In this document: positions 7,616 through 16,612 of the stretch, piece by piece
Layout of the letters: the number at the start of each line of letters is the position of its first letter
Numbering within the stretch: the stretch's first letter is position 1
Source: CAVSJJ01 sp963728395
Lineage (GTDB): Bacteria; Actinomycetota; Actinomycetes; Actinomycetales; Dermatophilaceae
Assembly: GCA_963728395.1 (NCBI GenBank)
Contig: CAVSJJ010000004.1
Location: 62,001-126,000 of the forward strand
DNA: 64,000 nucleotides
Reading direction: 5' to 3'
Notes under the pieces: model-generated
Databases searched by the model: none
Told to the model about the DNA's origin: nothing
The model's input: only the letters and a program-made list of their open reading frames with translations
Position numbers and translations under genes: made by a program

Positions 7616-7954
7616 GGTGGTGCCTCTCTATCTGGTGGCACGCGCAGGCGTGCCGGTGGTGGTGGACCCCGTCGTCGGGGTGGCCGGGGGTGGGCGGTCG
7701 TGAGGCCGTCCGAGGTGGGGAAGCGTGGACCGGACGGGAATCGTCGCCGATGGCACCCGACGAGTGAGAAACCCTGTGTCGAGGGCCGATTCGCGTCGGC
7801 CCTCCAGACATCCGGTCGGGCTGTTCACCACGCATCCAACGTACGGCCAGGTAAGCCCCCGGGGGTACCACATCGGCTGTGATTTATTACACTCCTGCAT
7901 CGTCACGCAACAGCATCTGGACACGGTGTCGCCGGGTTCCTAGCCTGAGGTCCC
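7616..7954. other. Divergent intergenic region between tusA and the TetR gene
   Basis: 339 bases without a gene. It should hold the promoters of the sulfur operon (leftward) and of the TetR gene (rightward). The stretch 7879-7900 (tgatttattacactcctgc) is the most AT-rich patch nearby and is a likely promoter core. A C5G5 near-palindrome is annotated separately. An inverted repeat gcacgcg-cag-gcgtgc near 7638-7654 could form a leader hairpin upstream of tusA. Confidence 0.5.
7850..7869. promoter_or_regulatory. Possible CsoR-like operator upstream of the sulfur operon
   Basis: GGTA-ag-CCCCC then GGGGG-TACC: arms GGTA/TACC and C5/G5 form an inverted repeat interrupted by a two-base bulge. It resembles C-tract/G-tract CsoR-family operators and, more loosely, the perfect site at 45-60. 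It is 235 bases upstream of tusA and 86 upstream of the TetR gene. The match is imperfect, so this is tentative. Confidence 0.35.
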
Positions 7955-8584
7955 ATGACGGGACCGGCGACCACCGCACCTCGGCCGGGTCGCCGACGCG
8001 ATCCGATGATCGACGAGGCCGTCATGTACGTCGCCCTCGAGCACCTCTCCAAGCACGGGATCGGCGGGTTCTCCATCGCCGCCGTCGCGGCGGAGGCGGG
8101 CACGACGCGGCCGGCGATCTATCGGCGCTGGAGCGGCAAGATCGAGCTCCTCATCGCCGCCGTCGCCTGGCTGGCGGCCACCGACCCGCCCGTCCATACC
8201 GGCGACCCCTACCTCGACCTCATCCGCGAGATGGAGCACTTCCGGCACTGCATCAGCGACACGGGCGCCATCTCGCTGGCCGGGGTCATGATCACCGACG
8301 GCGTCGAGCAGCCGATCCGCGAGACCTACCACGAGCGAATCGTCCAGCCGCGATGGGAGCGGATCGCCGCCGTCCTCGGTGAGGCGGTGCAGCGCGGCCT
8401 GCTCCCGCCGGACATCGACGCCGACCTCGCCATCTCGATCCTCACCGGCTCGTGGTACTCCCTCGCCTGGGCCGGCAAGGCTCCGTCCGCACAGTGGCCG
8501 CGGGAGATCGCCGACACCGTCTGGCGCGCCCTCGGCGGTGACCCGGTGGCCGAGGCCACGCGCGTCGCCGCGGGGGGCGGGTAG
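7955..8584 (+). CDS. TetR/AcrR-family transcriptional regulator
   Basis: 209 aa. The N-terminal helix-turn-helix (ALEHLSKHGIGGFSIAAVAAEAGTTRPAIYRRWSGK, in pieces from about residue 28 to 63) is a standard TetR DNA-binding domain with the usual IYRRW recognition end. The C-terminal part, with the W-rich segment SWYSLAWAGK, is a TetR_C_11-like ligand domain. It is divergent from the sulfur operon, so self-regulation plus control of tusA-qmoC is plausible, as is control of something elsewhere. Ligand unknown. Confidence 0.85.
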   Translation: MTGPATTAPRPGRRRDPMIDEAVMYVALEHLSKHGIGGFSIAAVAAEAGTTRPAIYRRWSGKIELLIAAVAWLAATDPPVHTGDPYLDLIREMEHFRHCISDTGAISLAGVMITDGVEQPIRETYHERIVQPRWERIAAVLGEAVQRGLLPPDIDADLAISILTGSWYSLAWAGKAPSAQWPREIADTVWRALGGDPVAEATRVAAGGG

Positions 8585-8685
8585 CGGCCCCTCCGGCCCC
8601 TCCGCCACGGACGGGTCTGCCGCCCGCAGCGGTCCGCACGCCGGCGCCGCCTCGCGCCGTGAGGGAGCAGTGCCAAGATGGGGCC

Positions 8686-10326
8686 ATGACCGACTCACGC
8701 GCCGGAACGCCCGCCCAGCCTCGGGACCTCGTCGACGTGGCCGCCCTCGTCACCGCGTACTACACCCGGGTCCCGGACCCCGAGGACGTCGACCAACAGG
8801 TTGCGTTCGGGACCTCAGGCCACCGCGGGTCGAGCCTGAAGACCTCGTTCAACGAGGCCCACATCCTCGCGACGACCCAGGCGATCTGCGACTACCGGAA
8901 CGAGCAGGGCTACGACGGTCCCCTTTTCATGGGCCGGGACACCCACGGTCTCAGCGAGCCCGCCTGGAGCACGGCGCTCGAGGTCCTCGCGGCCAACGAC
9001 GTCGCCGTCCTCGTCGACGACCGGGACGGCTACACCCCCACCCCGGCGGTGTCGCACGCGATCATTCGGGCCAACGGGGGGCGCACGAGCGGACCGGGCC
9101 TGGCGGACGGCATCGTCGTCACGCCCTCGCACAACCCGCCGAGCGACGGCGGCTTCAAGTACAACCCGCCGCACGGGGGCCCGGCGGACACCGACGCGAC
9201 GAAGGTCATCGCCGAACGAGCGAACGCGCTCATCCGCGCCGGACTCTCCGGTGTCGCCCGGATCCCGTTCGGCCGCGCCCGGGCCCAGGCCCAGGGCTAC
9301 GACTTCACCGGGACCTACGTCGCCGACCTCCCCTCGGTACTCGACCTCGACCGGGTCCGCGAGGCGGGCGTGCGGATCGGCGCCGACCCGCTCGGGGGTG
9401 CGAGCGTCGGCTACTGGGGTGACATCGCCGAGCGGCTCGGGCTGGACCTCACCGTCGTCAACCCGCTCGTCGACGCGACCTGGCGGTTCATGACGCTCGA
9501 CTGGGACGGCAAGATCCGGATGGACTGCTCCTCCCCCTCCGCGATGGCCTCGCTTATCGAGCGCCGCGACGAGTACGACATCGCGACCGGCAACGACGCC
9601 GACGCCGACCGGCACGGCATCGTCACGCCCGATGCCGGACTGATGAACCCGAACCACTTCCTCGCCGTCGCCATCGGCTACCTCTTCGGCGGAGCCCGCC
9701 CGGACTGGCCCGAGAGCGCCCGGATCGGCAAGACCCTCGTGTCCAGCTCGATGATCGACAAGGTCGCCGAGACCCTGCACCGCCCGCTCGTCGAGGTGCC
9801 GGTCGGGTTCAAGTGGTTCGTCCCCGGACTCATCGACGGCTCGTTCGGCTTCGGCGGGGAGGAGTCGGCCGGCGCGTCGTTCCTCCGCCGGGACGGCCGG
9901 ACGTGGACGACGGACAAGGACGGCATCCTCCTCGCCCTCCTCGCCTCCGAGATCCTCGCCGCGACGGGCCGGACCCCGAGCGAGCACTACGCCGAGCTGA
10001 CCGACAAGCACGGCGAGCCGGCATACGCCCGGATCGACGCCCCGGCGGACCGGGAGCAGAAGGCCAAGCTGGCCGCCCTCTCACCGGCCGACGTCACCGC
10101 CGACCGCCTCGCGGGAGAGCCGATCACGGCCACCCTCACCGAGGCGCCGGGCAACGGCGCCCCGATCGGCGGCCTCAAGGTCGTCACCGAGTCGGCCTGG
10201 TTCGCGGCCCGGCCCTCGGGCACCGAGGACGTCTACAAGATCTATGCGGAGTCCTTCCGCGGCCACGACCACCTCGTCCAGGTCCAGGACGAGGCCAGGG
10301 AGGTCGTCGCCGCGGCGCTGGGGTGA
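8686..10326 (+). CDS. pgm: Phosphoglucomutase (alpha-D-glucose-phosphate specific)
   Basis: 546 aa, the same length as the E. coli enzyme when begun at MTDSRAG. Interconverts glucose 1-phosphate and glucose 6-phosphate in the cytoplasm. Visible motifs: QVAFGTSGHRG (substrate entry), the phosphoserine loop TPSHNPPSDGG, the metal loop GNDADADRHG, the sugar-specificity loop GGEESAG, and the phosphate-binding RPSGTEDVYK. An ATG nine codons further upstream is possible but would lengthen the protein past the family norm. It stands alone and converges with the next gene. Confidence 0.95.
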   Translation: MTDSRAGTPAQPRDLVDVAALVTAYYTRVPDPEDVDQQVAFGTSGHRGSSLKTSFNEAHILATTQAICDYRNEQGYDGPLFMGRDTHGLSEPAWSTALEVLAANDVAVLVDDRDGYTPTPAVSHAIIRANGGRTSGPGLADGIVVTPSHNPPSDGGFKYNPPHGGPADTDATKVIAERANALIRAGLSGVARIPFGRARAQAQGYDFTGTYVADLPSVLDLDRVREAGVRIGADPLGGASVGYWGDIAERLGLDLTVVNPLVDATWRFMTLDWDGKIRMDCSSPSAMASLIERRDEYDIATGNDADADRHGIVTPDAGLMNPNHFLAVAIGYLFGGARPDWPESARIGKTLVSSSMIDKVAETLHRPLVEVPVGFKWFVPGLIDGSFGFGGEESAGASFLRRDGRTWTTDKDGILLALLASEILAATGRTPSEHYAELTDKHGEPAYARIDAPADREQKAKLAALSPADVTADRLAGEPITATLTEAPGNGAPIGGLKVVTESAWFAARPSGTEDVYKIYAESFRGHDHLVQVQDEAREVVAAALG

Positions 10327-10348
10327 CGCTCCACCGGAGCGGGGCCGG

Positions 10349-11323
10349 TCAGAACAGCGCGCTCATGAGGGCGGTGCGGCCCCGCTTGACCCGCTCGTCC
10401 GCGTTGCCGACGACGGAGAACAGCTCGATGAGGTGGGTCCGGACCCGGTCCCGGTCCTCGCCGGCCGTGGTCCGGACGAGATCGAGCAGCCGGGTGAAGG
10501 CGTCCTCGACATGGCCGCCGAGGAGGTCGAGGTCGGCCACCCGCACCGCGGCGTCGACATCGGCCGGGTCCGCGGCCGCCGCCGCCCGGGCGGCCTGGGC
10601 GTCGAGCCCCTCCACCCGCTGCATGAGCCGCACCTGGGCCAACCCCAGCTCGGCCTCGTGGTCCTTGGGGTCGGCGGCGAGCGCCCGCTCGTAGGCCGCG
10701 ACGGCGCCGGCGAGGTCCCCGCGGTCGATCGCGTCATAGGCCTCCTGGTGCAACGGGGGCACCTCGGGCTCGGCGTCCTCCGCCCCGGGGACCGGACCGA
10801 ACTCGACCCGGCCGCTGATGCCGTTCTGGACGGCGAGCTGGAGGAGCTGGTCGATGACGCCCCTGATCTCCTGCTCGCCGGCGACGCCGGGGAACAGCGG
10901 GGCGGGCTGGCCCTGGAGGAGGGCGAAGGTGGCCGGGATGGCCGGCTGCCCGAAGGCCTGGACGAGCAGCGGCTGGAACGCCTGGAGCAGCCCCTGGTTG
11001 GTTGCCAGGTCGGCCGAGACGACGAAGAGCCGCCCGTCGTAGCCGGCGGCGATCTGGGCCAGGCTCTGGGCGAACTCGGCCGACTGCGGGTGCTGGGAGG
11101 ACCAGACGACGAGGATCGCCGGGACCGTCAGGCTCTTGGTCACCGCGTCCTGGAAGGTGGCGTCGGTGACCTCGATGACCAGTCCGTCGGGTAGCGGGCG
11201 GCGCCCCCCTCCGGCGGGCCGGGGGCCGGCACCGGCGGTCGCGGTTGTCGGCGTGGTCATGGCCTGGATCCCGGACAGGTCGACGGCGCGGGAGGTGCCG
11301 GGGGCGGTGGGCTGGTCGGTCAT
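10349..11323 (-). CDS. Thioredoxin-like, TPR-containing co-chaperone (CnoX/YbbN-like)
   Basis: 324 aa. After a proline/glycine-rich head of about 45 residues comes a thioredoxin fold (VTDATFQDAV, AILVVWSSQHPQ), then a YbbN-type tetratricopeptide region (AYDAIDRGDLAGAVAAYERALAADP, in parts) to the C-terminus. The redox CxxC of normal thioredoxin is replaced by WSSQHPQS, so it cannot act as a disulfide reductase. Such proteins are known as holdase-type chaperones (CnoX). A related gene follows fadA4 in Mycobacterium tuberculosis, agreeing with the thiolase nearby. Confidence 0.85.
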   Translation of the reverse strand: MTDQPTAPGTSRAVDLSGIQAMTTPTTATAGAGPRPAGGGRRPLPDGLVIEVTDATFQDAVTKSLTVPAILVVWSSQHPQSAEFAQSLAQIAAGYDGRLFVVSADLATNQGLLQAFQPLLVQAFGQPAIPATFALLQGQPAPLFPGVAGEQEIRGVIDQLLQLAVQNGISGRVEFGPVPGAEDAEPEVPPLHQEAYDAIDRGDLAGAVAAYERALAADPKDHEAELGLAQVRLMQRVEGLDAQAARAAAAADPADVDAAVRVADLDLLGGHVEDAFTRLLDLVRTTAGEDRDRVRTHLIELFSVVGNADERVKRGRTALMSALF

Positions 11324-11395
11324 GGTCTGATTCTCCCAAACGGGGGCTGCGTGGGTGGGACGGCGGGGTGGGACGGGCCGGGGGCCCTCGGGTGA

Positions 11396-12412
11396 CTACC
11401 TGCCGCGGGCCGAGACGATCTGCTCGTGGCCGCCGACGGCGTTGGCCTTGCCCGACGTCGGCACGACGAGGACGACCGGTTCGAGCGAGACGACGGTGAG
11501 GCGCTCCTTCACCGTCTTCTTGCCGCTCAGCGTGGCGTACGTGCTCGGGAGCCGGAGCTCCTTGGCCTTCTTGCCGAGCACGATCTTGTCGGTCCGCTTG
11601 AGGAGGCCGAAGGTCACGGCGCCCCCGTCGGCGAGGCGGAAGGAGATCGTGTCACCCTCGATGACCTGCTGGGTGACGGTGAGCTTGCCGAGCTTGCCGA
11701 GCGAGCGGGCCTGAGCCTTCGCGTTGGCCATGAGGAGGTCGGCGAAGGGGTCGTCGGTGGCCACCGCTGCGGCCTTCGCGGGCTTGGGGTAGGTCAGCGC
11801 GGCGGCATACTGGGCAAGGACGTCCTGGGGCGAGGCGACCATGCCCGAGCCGTCGTCCGGCGCGACGAGCGGGGCACCGTCGGCGAACTCGCCGAGGGCC
11901 GGGATGGACCTCCCTCCGTGCATCGGCACCGTCGCGGCCAGGGTGTAGGGCGACGTCGCGCTCTGCGAGACGAGGACGTCGAGATACTGCTTGCTCTGGG
12001 CCTCGTCGAGGGTCGCGGCGAGGATCGCCCGCGGCCACTCCTTGCCCTGGGAGACGGCGAGGATCTTCGGGGCGTCGGGGGTCGTCAGCGGCGCGACGTC
12101 GCCGTCGTCGACGCTATGCGTGGCAGTGGCCGCGCGGGCCACGGCAAGGGCTGCGCCGCTCAGCACGGCCTTCTGAGCCGCGGCGGCGTCCGAGCCGGTC
12201 GCCGACGAAGCCGCGCGGGCGTCGTCGAGGACCCGCGTGGCGATCTCCTGCGCGGTGTCCTGGCCGATGGCGGCCCCGGTGACGTTCTCCGTCGGAGCGT
12301 CGTGGATGCCGACCATTGCGTCACCGAAGCCACACCCACCGAGGGCCAGCCCGACGACGAGGGCGAGGCCGACCGCCGCGACGCGGCCTGGGCCCGGGGT
12401 GCGCCCGGTCAT
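11396..12412 (-). CDS. Secreted lipoprotein of unknown function
   Basis: 338 aa starting MTGRTPGPGR. A signal peptide with a hydrophobic core (VAAVGLALVVGLALGG) ends in the lipobox LGGC (Cys27), so the mature protein should be lipid-anchored on the outer face of the membrane. The mature part is low in cysteine and has no enzyme motif I recognise. The start overlaps the stop of the upstream membrane-protein gene by ATGA, so the two are translationally coupled and probably act together at the cell envelope. Confidence 0.75.
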   Translation of the reverse strand: MTGRTPGPGRVAAVGLALVVGLALGGCGFGDAMVGIHDAPTENVTGAAIGQDTAQEIATRVLDDARAASSATGSDAAAAQKAVLSGAALAVARAATATHSVDDGDVAPLTTPDAPKILAVSQGKEWPRAILAATLDEAQSKQYLDVLVSQSATSPYTLAATVPMHGGRSIPALGEFADGAPLVAPDDGSGMVASPQDVLAQYAAALTYPKPAKAAAVATDDPFADLLMANAKAQARSLGKLGKLTVTQQVIEGDTISFRLADGGAVTFGLLKRTDKIVLGKKAKELRLPSTYATLSGKKTVKERLTVVSLEPVVLVVPTSGKANAVGGHEQIVSARGR

Positions 12413-13053
12413 GCCGCCACCCCCAGCCGGGAGGAGTGAGCGGCCGAGCCCGAGTCCGAGCCACCGGCGCGCGGCCAGAGCAGGAGGGCGCCGCCCGCGA
12501 GAAGAGCCAGGCCCAGCAGGGCGCTGACGATGGCCTGGACGAACCACGCCTTGTGCACCCAGGAGATGGTCACCGTCTCGAGGTCGCCGCCGCCGGTGTC
12601 GATGAGCAGTGTCTGGGGAGCCTGCGCCTGGCGGACGGTCAGCGTGGCCTCACGCCGGCTCGAGGCATGTCGTTGCCAGACGTCCGCCGTCCGGGCGGCA
12701 TCGAGAGACCTGTTGCCGGTGCGCCTCGTCGTCGCGCTCCAGTCCCGCACGCTCACACCGGTGACGACGAGCCGCTCCGCCGAGCCGACGACGGCCGCGG
12801 CGTCGGAGGGGGCGGCCAGGCCCATCCACACGGTCGACCCGGCCGCACCGGTCGCGGTCACCCGGACCGGGCCGTCGATCCGGTTGAGGATCGAAGGGTC
12901 GATGAGGAGGGGCGTCGCCGAGCCGGGGCGCGCGGTGAAGGTGGCCGTCCCGGTGCCGCCGAGGTGGGCGGCGAACCAGGAGCCGGCGCCGGTCAGCACC
13001 AGGCCGAGCAGGGCCAGGACGACGCCGACCACCTTGGCGGCGGAGCGGGGCAT
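12409..13053 (-). CDS. Two-pass membrane protein of unknown function
   Basis: 214 aa. One hydrophobic segment near residues 7-29 and one near 172-195 (AIVSALLGLALLAGGALLLW) bracket an extracytoplasmic domain of about 140 residues without a recognised motif. It overlaps the downstream lipoprotein gene by ATGA. A two-gene envelope module is the likely context. I do not recognise the family. Confidence 0.75.
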   Translation of the reverse strand: MPRSAAKVVGVVLALLGLVLTGAGSWFAAHLGGTGTATFTARPGSATPLLIDPSILNRIDGPVRVTATGAAGSTVWMGLAAPSDAAAVVGSAERLVVTGVSVRDWSATTRRTGNRSLDAARTADVWQRHASSRREATLTVRQAQAPQTLLIDTGGGDLETVTISWVHKAWFVQAIVSALLGLALLAGGALLLWPRAGGSDSGSAAHSSRLGVAA

Positions 13054-13149
13054 GGGGTCAGTTCCTCACGTGCAGGGGCGGGCCGGGTTGGGCCGCCGGG
13101 ATCGCTGTCAACCATGACAAACGCACGAGGAGACGACAAATCTCCCACG

Positions 13150-13683
13150 TCAGCCGTCCGCTGGGTCGAAGTCGTCCGCGCCGACCCGCACCGACCGGAG
13201 GATGTCGAACAGTGCGGCGTGCTGGTCGGCGTCGAGCATCCCGAGCCCGAAGTCGACCGCCTCGAGGTCCGCCGTCACCGCCTCCATCGCCGCCCGGCCC
13301 GCGTCCGTGATGACGGCGAACGTCCCGCGCCGGTCCTCGGGGTTGGGGACCCGCTCGACGAACCCGGCCGCGGCCAGCCGCTGGATCGTGTTCGTGGCGC
13401 TCGTCGGGTGGACCATGAGCCGTTCGCCGATCCGCGACATCGACAGCCGCCCGTCCCTGCTGAAGGCGAGCAGGACGAGGGCCTCGTAGCGGGCGAAGCT
13501 GAGACCGTGCCGCCCGGCGATGGCGTCGAACTGCGACAGGAGCAGCTGCTGGACCCGCATGATCGACGTCGCGCTGGCCATCGACGCCGACCGGGACCGG
13601 GCGCCCCACCGCCGGCGCCACAGCTCCGCCGCGCGCGCGATGGGGTCGAAGGACAGGCGGACGGGCTTGGGCACACGGAGCAC
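13150..13683 (-). CDS. MarR-family transcriptional regulator
   Basis: 177 aa with a central winged helix: LSFARYEALVLLAFS, the recognition helix MVHPTSATNTIQRLAAAGFV, and the wing ERVPNPEDRRGTFAVIT with the family DRR signature. A 40-residue basic N-terminal extension precedes the domain. It follows the meaB gene on the same strand with a short gap, so co-transcription with the thiolase/MeaB genes is possible. No operator was identified. Confidence 0.85.
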   Translation of the reverse strand: MLRVPKPVRLSFDPIARAAELWRRRWGARSRSASMASATSIMRVQQLLLSQFDAIAGRHGLSFARYEALVLLAFSRDGRLSMSRIGERLMVHPTSATNTIQRLAAAGFVERVPNPEDRRGTFAVITDAGRAAMEAVTADLEAVDFGLGMLDADQHAALFDILRSVRVGADDFDPADG

Positions 13684-13701
13684 GGTAGTGGAGAGCGCCG
13701 G

Positions 13702-14667
13702 TCAGGTGAGGCGACCGACCAGCTCGTCGGCGGCGGCATACGGGTCGGTGCCTGAGTCGACGACCTGCTCGGCGAGGGCCCGCAGCCCGGCGCCGTCACC
13801 GAGGCCGCCCATCCGCGCCCGCAGCCGGCCGAGCGCGAGAGCGGTGATCTCGTCGGCCGCCCGCCGTACCCGCCGCTCGCGCAGGCCGTCGGTCACGCGC
13901 AGATGCGCGAGGTGTGCGTCGACGGCCGCGGCGACCTCGGCGACGCCCTCGCCCGAGGTGGCGACGGTGGGCAGGACGGGCGGGACCCATCCGCCCGCGT
14001 CGCGGGCGGCGGCCATCGCGACCATCGTGCGCAGGTCGCGGACGGCCTGGTGGGAGCCGGCCCGGTCGGCCTTGTTGACGACGAACACGTCGCCGATCTC
14101 GAGGATCCCCGCCTTCGCGGCCTGGACGCCGTCCCCCATCCCCGGGGCGAGGAGGACGACCGTCGTGTCCGCGAGCCCGGCGACCTCGACCTCGGACTGG
14201 CCGACGCCGACCGTCTCGACGATGACGACGTCACAGCCGGCCCCGTCGAGTACCCGCAGGGCCTGCGGCGTCGCCCAGGCCAGCCCGCCGAGGTGGCCCC
14301 GCGAGGCCATCGAACGGATAAAGACCTCGGGGTCGGTCGTGTGGTCCTGCATCCGGACCCGGTCGCCGAGCAGGGCTCCTCCCGAGAAGGGGGAGGAGGG
14401 GTCGACGGCGAGGACGCCGACCCGGTGTCCGGCCGCCCGGAGTGCGCCGACGAGGGCGCTCGTCGACGTCGACTTCCCCACGCCGGGGGCGCCGGTCACG
14501 CCGACGATGTGGGCGTGGCCGGTGTGCGGCGCGAGCGCCGCCATCACCTCGCGCAGCGCGGGGTGCTCATCCTCGACGAGGGAGATGAGCCGGGCAACCG
14601 CACGCGGACGCCCCGCCCTTGCCTCGGCGACCAGGGCGGGGACGTCGACGAGTGGGGGGTCGGGAAC
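13702..14667 (-). CDS. meaB: Methylmalonyl-CoA-mutase-associated GTPase MeaB (start codon uncertain)
   Basis: About 321 aa. A G3E-type GTPase that protects and reloads adenosylcobalamin mutases. Visible are the P-loop GAPGVGKST (near residue 62), VDPSSPFSGGALLGDRVRM, the ETVGVGQSEVEV switch and the NKAD base-specificity motif. Homology begins at about VDVPALVAEARAG, but no ATG, GTG or TTG is in frame there. GGGAGG lies eight bases before a GTT at 14667, given here as the provisional start. The gene lies 41 bases after the thiolase stop, so re-initiation is possible. Partner mutase: ethylmalonyl-CoA mutase at 51829-53916. Confidence 0.85.
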   Translation of the reverse strand, partial: VPDPPLVDVPALVAEARAGRPRAVARLISLVEDEHPALREVMAALAPHTGHAHIVGVTGAPGVGKSTSTSALVGALRAAGHRVGVLAVDPSSPFSGGALLGDRVRMQDHTTDPEVFIRSMASRGHLGGLAWATPQALRVLDGAGCDVVIVETVGVGQSEVEVAGLADTTVVLLAPGMGDGVQAAKAGILEIGDVFVVNKADRAGSHQAVRDLRTMVAMAAARDAGGWVPPVLPTVATSGEGVAEVAAAVDAHLAHLRVTDGLRERRVRRAADEITALALGRLRARMGGLGDGAGLRALAEQVVDSGTDPYAAADELVGRLT

Positions 14668-14708
14668 GGCTCGGCCCTCCCGGAGTATGCCGCCGGCCCG
14701 ACCGGCGC

Positions 14709-15908
14709 TCAGGCCGACGCCGGGACGCGGATGATGAGGGCGTCGCCCTGGCCGCCGCCACCGCAGAGGGAGGCCGCGCCGACGCCACCGCCGCGCCGCT
14801 TCAGCTCGTGAGCGAGGGTGAGGACGATCCGGGCGCCGGACATCCCGAGCGGATGGCCGAGGGCGATGGCACCACCGTTGGGGTTGACGATCTCCGGGTC
14901 CAGCCCGAGCTCCTTGGTCGAGGTGAGCCCGACGGCGGCGAACGCCTCGTTGATCTCGACGACATCGAGGGAGGCGGGGTCGATGCCCTCCTTGGCGCAC
15001 GCCGCCCTGATCGCCTCGGACGGCTGGGACTGCAGGCTCGAGTCCGGCCCGGCCACGACGCCGTGCGCGCCGATCTCGGCGAGCCAGGTCAGCCCGAGCT
15101 CCTCCGCCTTGGACTTCTTCATGACGACGACCGCGCAGGCACCGTCGGAGATCTGGCTCGCTGACCCGGCGGTGATCGTCCCGTCCTTGGCGAAGGCGGG
15201 CCGCAGCCCGGAGAGGGACTCAGCGGTCGTCTCACCGCGGATCCCCTCGTCGGACCTGAAGTCGATCGGGTCGCCCTTGCGCTGCGGGATCTGGACGGTG
15301 ATGACCTCCTCGTCGAAGCGGCCGTCCTTCCAGGCCCGCGCCGCGAGCTGGTGGCTGCGGGCGGCGAAGGCGTCCTGCTCCTCGCGGGACACCTTCGTGT
15401 CGGCGCAGTTGGCCGACTCGGTCAGCGTCCCCATCGCCTGGTTCGTGAAGATGTCGTGGAGGCCGTCGTACGCCATGTGGTCGTGGAGCCGGACGTCACC
15501 GTACTTGAAGCCGTCGCGGCTCTTCTCGAGCAGGTGCGGGGCGTTCGTCATCGACTCCTGGCCCCCGGCCACGATGACGTCGAACTCACCGAGCCGGATG
15601 AGCTGGTCGGCCAGGGCGATGGCGTCGATGCCGGAGAGGCAGACCTTGTTGACGGTGAGGGCGGGAACGCTCATCGGGATGCCGGCCTTGACGGCCGCCT
15701 GGCGGGCCGGGATCTGGCCCTCCCCGGCCGTGAGCACCTGGCCCATGATGACGTAGTCGATGTCGGTCGGCGCCACCCCGGCCTTCTCGAGAGCGCCCGC
15801 GATGGCGAAGCCGCCGAGGTCGGAGCCCGAGAAGCCCTTGAGGGAGCCGCTCATCCGCCCCATGGGGGTGCGGGCGCCGGCGACGATGACAGTGGGATCG
15901 GTAGTCAT
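14709..15908 (-). CDS. fadA4-like: Acetyl-CoA acetyltransferase (thiolase)
   Basis: 399 aa, a full-length biosynthetic-type thiolase. The acyl-accepting cysteine is in VNKVCLSGIDA (about Cys90); the active-site motifs NEAFAAV, GHPLGMSGARI and SLCGGGGQGDA near the C-terminus are intact. Condenses two acetyl-CoA to acetoacetyl-CoA. With the hydroxybutyryl-CoA dehydrogenase and crotonyl-CoA carboxylase/reductase in this window it would feed the ethylmalonyl-CoA pathway. It is divergent from the epimerase gene, the gene order also seen around fadA4 in mycobacteria. Confidence 0.92.
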   Translation of the reverse strand: MTTDPTVIVAGARTPMGRMSGSLKGFSGSDLGGFAIAGALEKAGVAPTDIDYVIMGQVLTAGEGQIPARQAAVKAGIPMSVPALTVNKVCLSGIDAIALADQLIRLGEFDVIVAGGQESMTNAPHLLEKSRDGFKYGDVRLHDHMAYDGLHDIFTNQAMGTLTESANCADTKVSREEQDAFAARSHQLAARAWKDGRFDEEVITVQIPQRKGDPIDFRSDEGIRGETTAESLSGLRPAFAKDGTITAGSASQISDGACAVVVMKKSKAEELGLTWLAEIGAHGVVAGPDSSLQSQPSEAIRAACAKEGIDPASLDVVEINEAFAAVGLTSTKELGLDPEIVNPNGGAIALGHPLGMSGARIVLTLAHELKRRGGGVGAASLCGGGGQGDALIIRVPASA

Positions 15909-16099
15909 GGCTGGGCCTCCAACGTCGTTGTCCGGGTGTGCGGGCCGGGTCGCCGACGTCGACGACCGGCTCCTTCCGGCACTCTACTTCGGGGCGGGCC
16001 CTCCCTCCCAGGCCGGGGCGAGCAGGCAGGCGGACGAGCGTGACGAACTGCTCACCCCGGGCGAGCGGACCCCCGGCCGGGCGCACCTAGGCTGGAGAC

Positions 16100-16531
16100 A
16101 TGACGGACGAGACCACCAGCCTGTTCACTGCCATCGACCACGTCGGGGTGGCCGTCGTCGACCTCGACGAGGCGATCGCGTTCTACCGCGACACCTACGG
16201 CATGACGCTCGCCCACGAGGAGACGAACGAGGAGCAGGGGGTCCGTGAGGCGATGATGGCCGTCGGTGGGTCCGGCAGCCACATCCAGCTGCTGGCGCCC
16301 CTCACCCCGGAGTCGACGATCGCCAAGTTCCTCGACCGGTCCGGCCCCGGGATCCAGCAGATGGCCTATCGGGTCGAGGATATCGACGCGGTCAGCGCGA
16401 CCCTGCGCGAGCGCGGCATGCGGCTGCTCTACCCCGAGGCCAAGCGGGGGACGGCGAGCTCGCGGGTCAACTTCATCCACCCCAAGGACGCCGGCGGGAT
16501 CCTCGTCGAGCTCGTCGAGCCCGCCCGCTGA
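16100..16531 (+). CDS. mce: Methylmalonyl-CoA (ethylmalonyl-CoA) epimerase
   Basis: 143 aa, a single glyoxalase-fold protein. Metal-ligand regions are visible: DHVGVAV at the N-terminus, GSHIQLLAPL in the middle and GILVELVEPAR at the end; QQMAYRV and NFIHPKDAGG are typical of the family. It flips the C2 stereocentre of methylmalonyl-CoA, and in the ethylmalonyl-CoA pathway the same enzyme serves both branched acyl-CoAs. Divergent from the thiolase. Confidence 0.93.
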   Translation: MTDETTSLFTAIDHVGVAVVDLDEAIAFYRDTYGMTLAHEETNEEQGVREAMMAVGGSGSHIQLLAPLTPESTIAKFLDRSGPGIQQMAYRVEDIDAVSATLRERGMRLLYPEAKRGTASSRVNFIHPKDAGGILVELVEPAR

Positions 16532-16554
16532 CAGCCGAACCGCAGCATCCCCAC

Positions 16555-16575
16555 AGCCGGCGTTGAGCCGGCTGG
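16555..16575 (+). terminator. Stem-loop after mce
   Basis: Perfect eight-base arms (16555-16562 and 16568-16575) with loop GTTGA, 24 bases after the epimerase stop. Probable terminator; there is no U-tract. Confidence 0.5.
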
Positions 16576-16612
16576 CACCCGCTGCGCAGGATCGAGGTCC
16601 AGCCTCGGGCGC

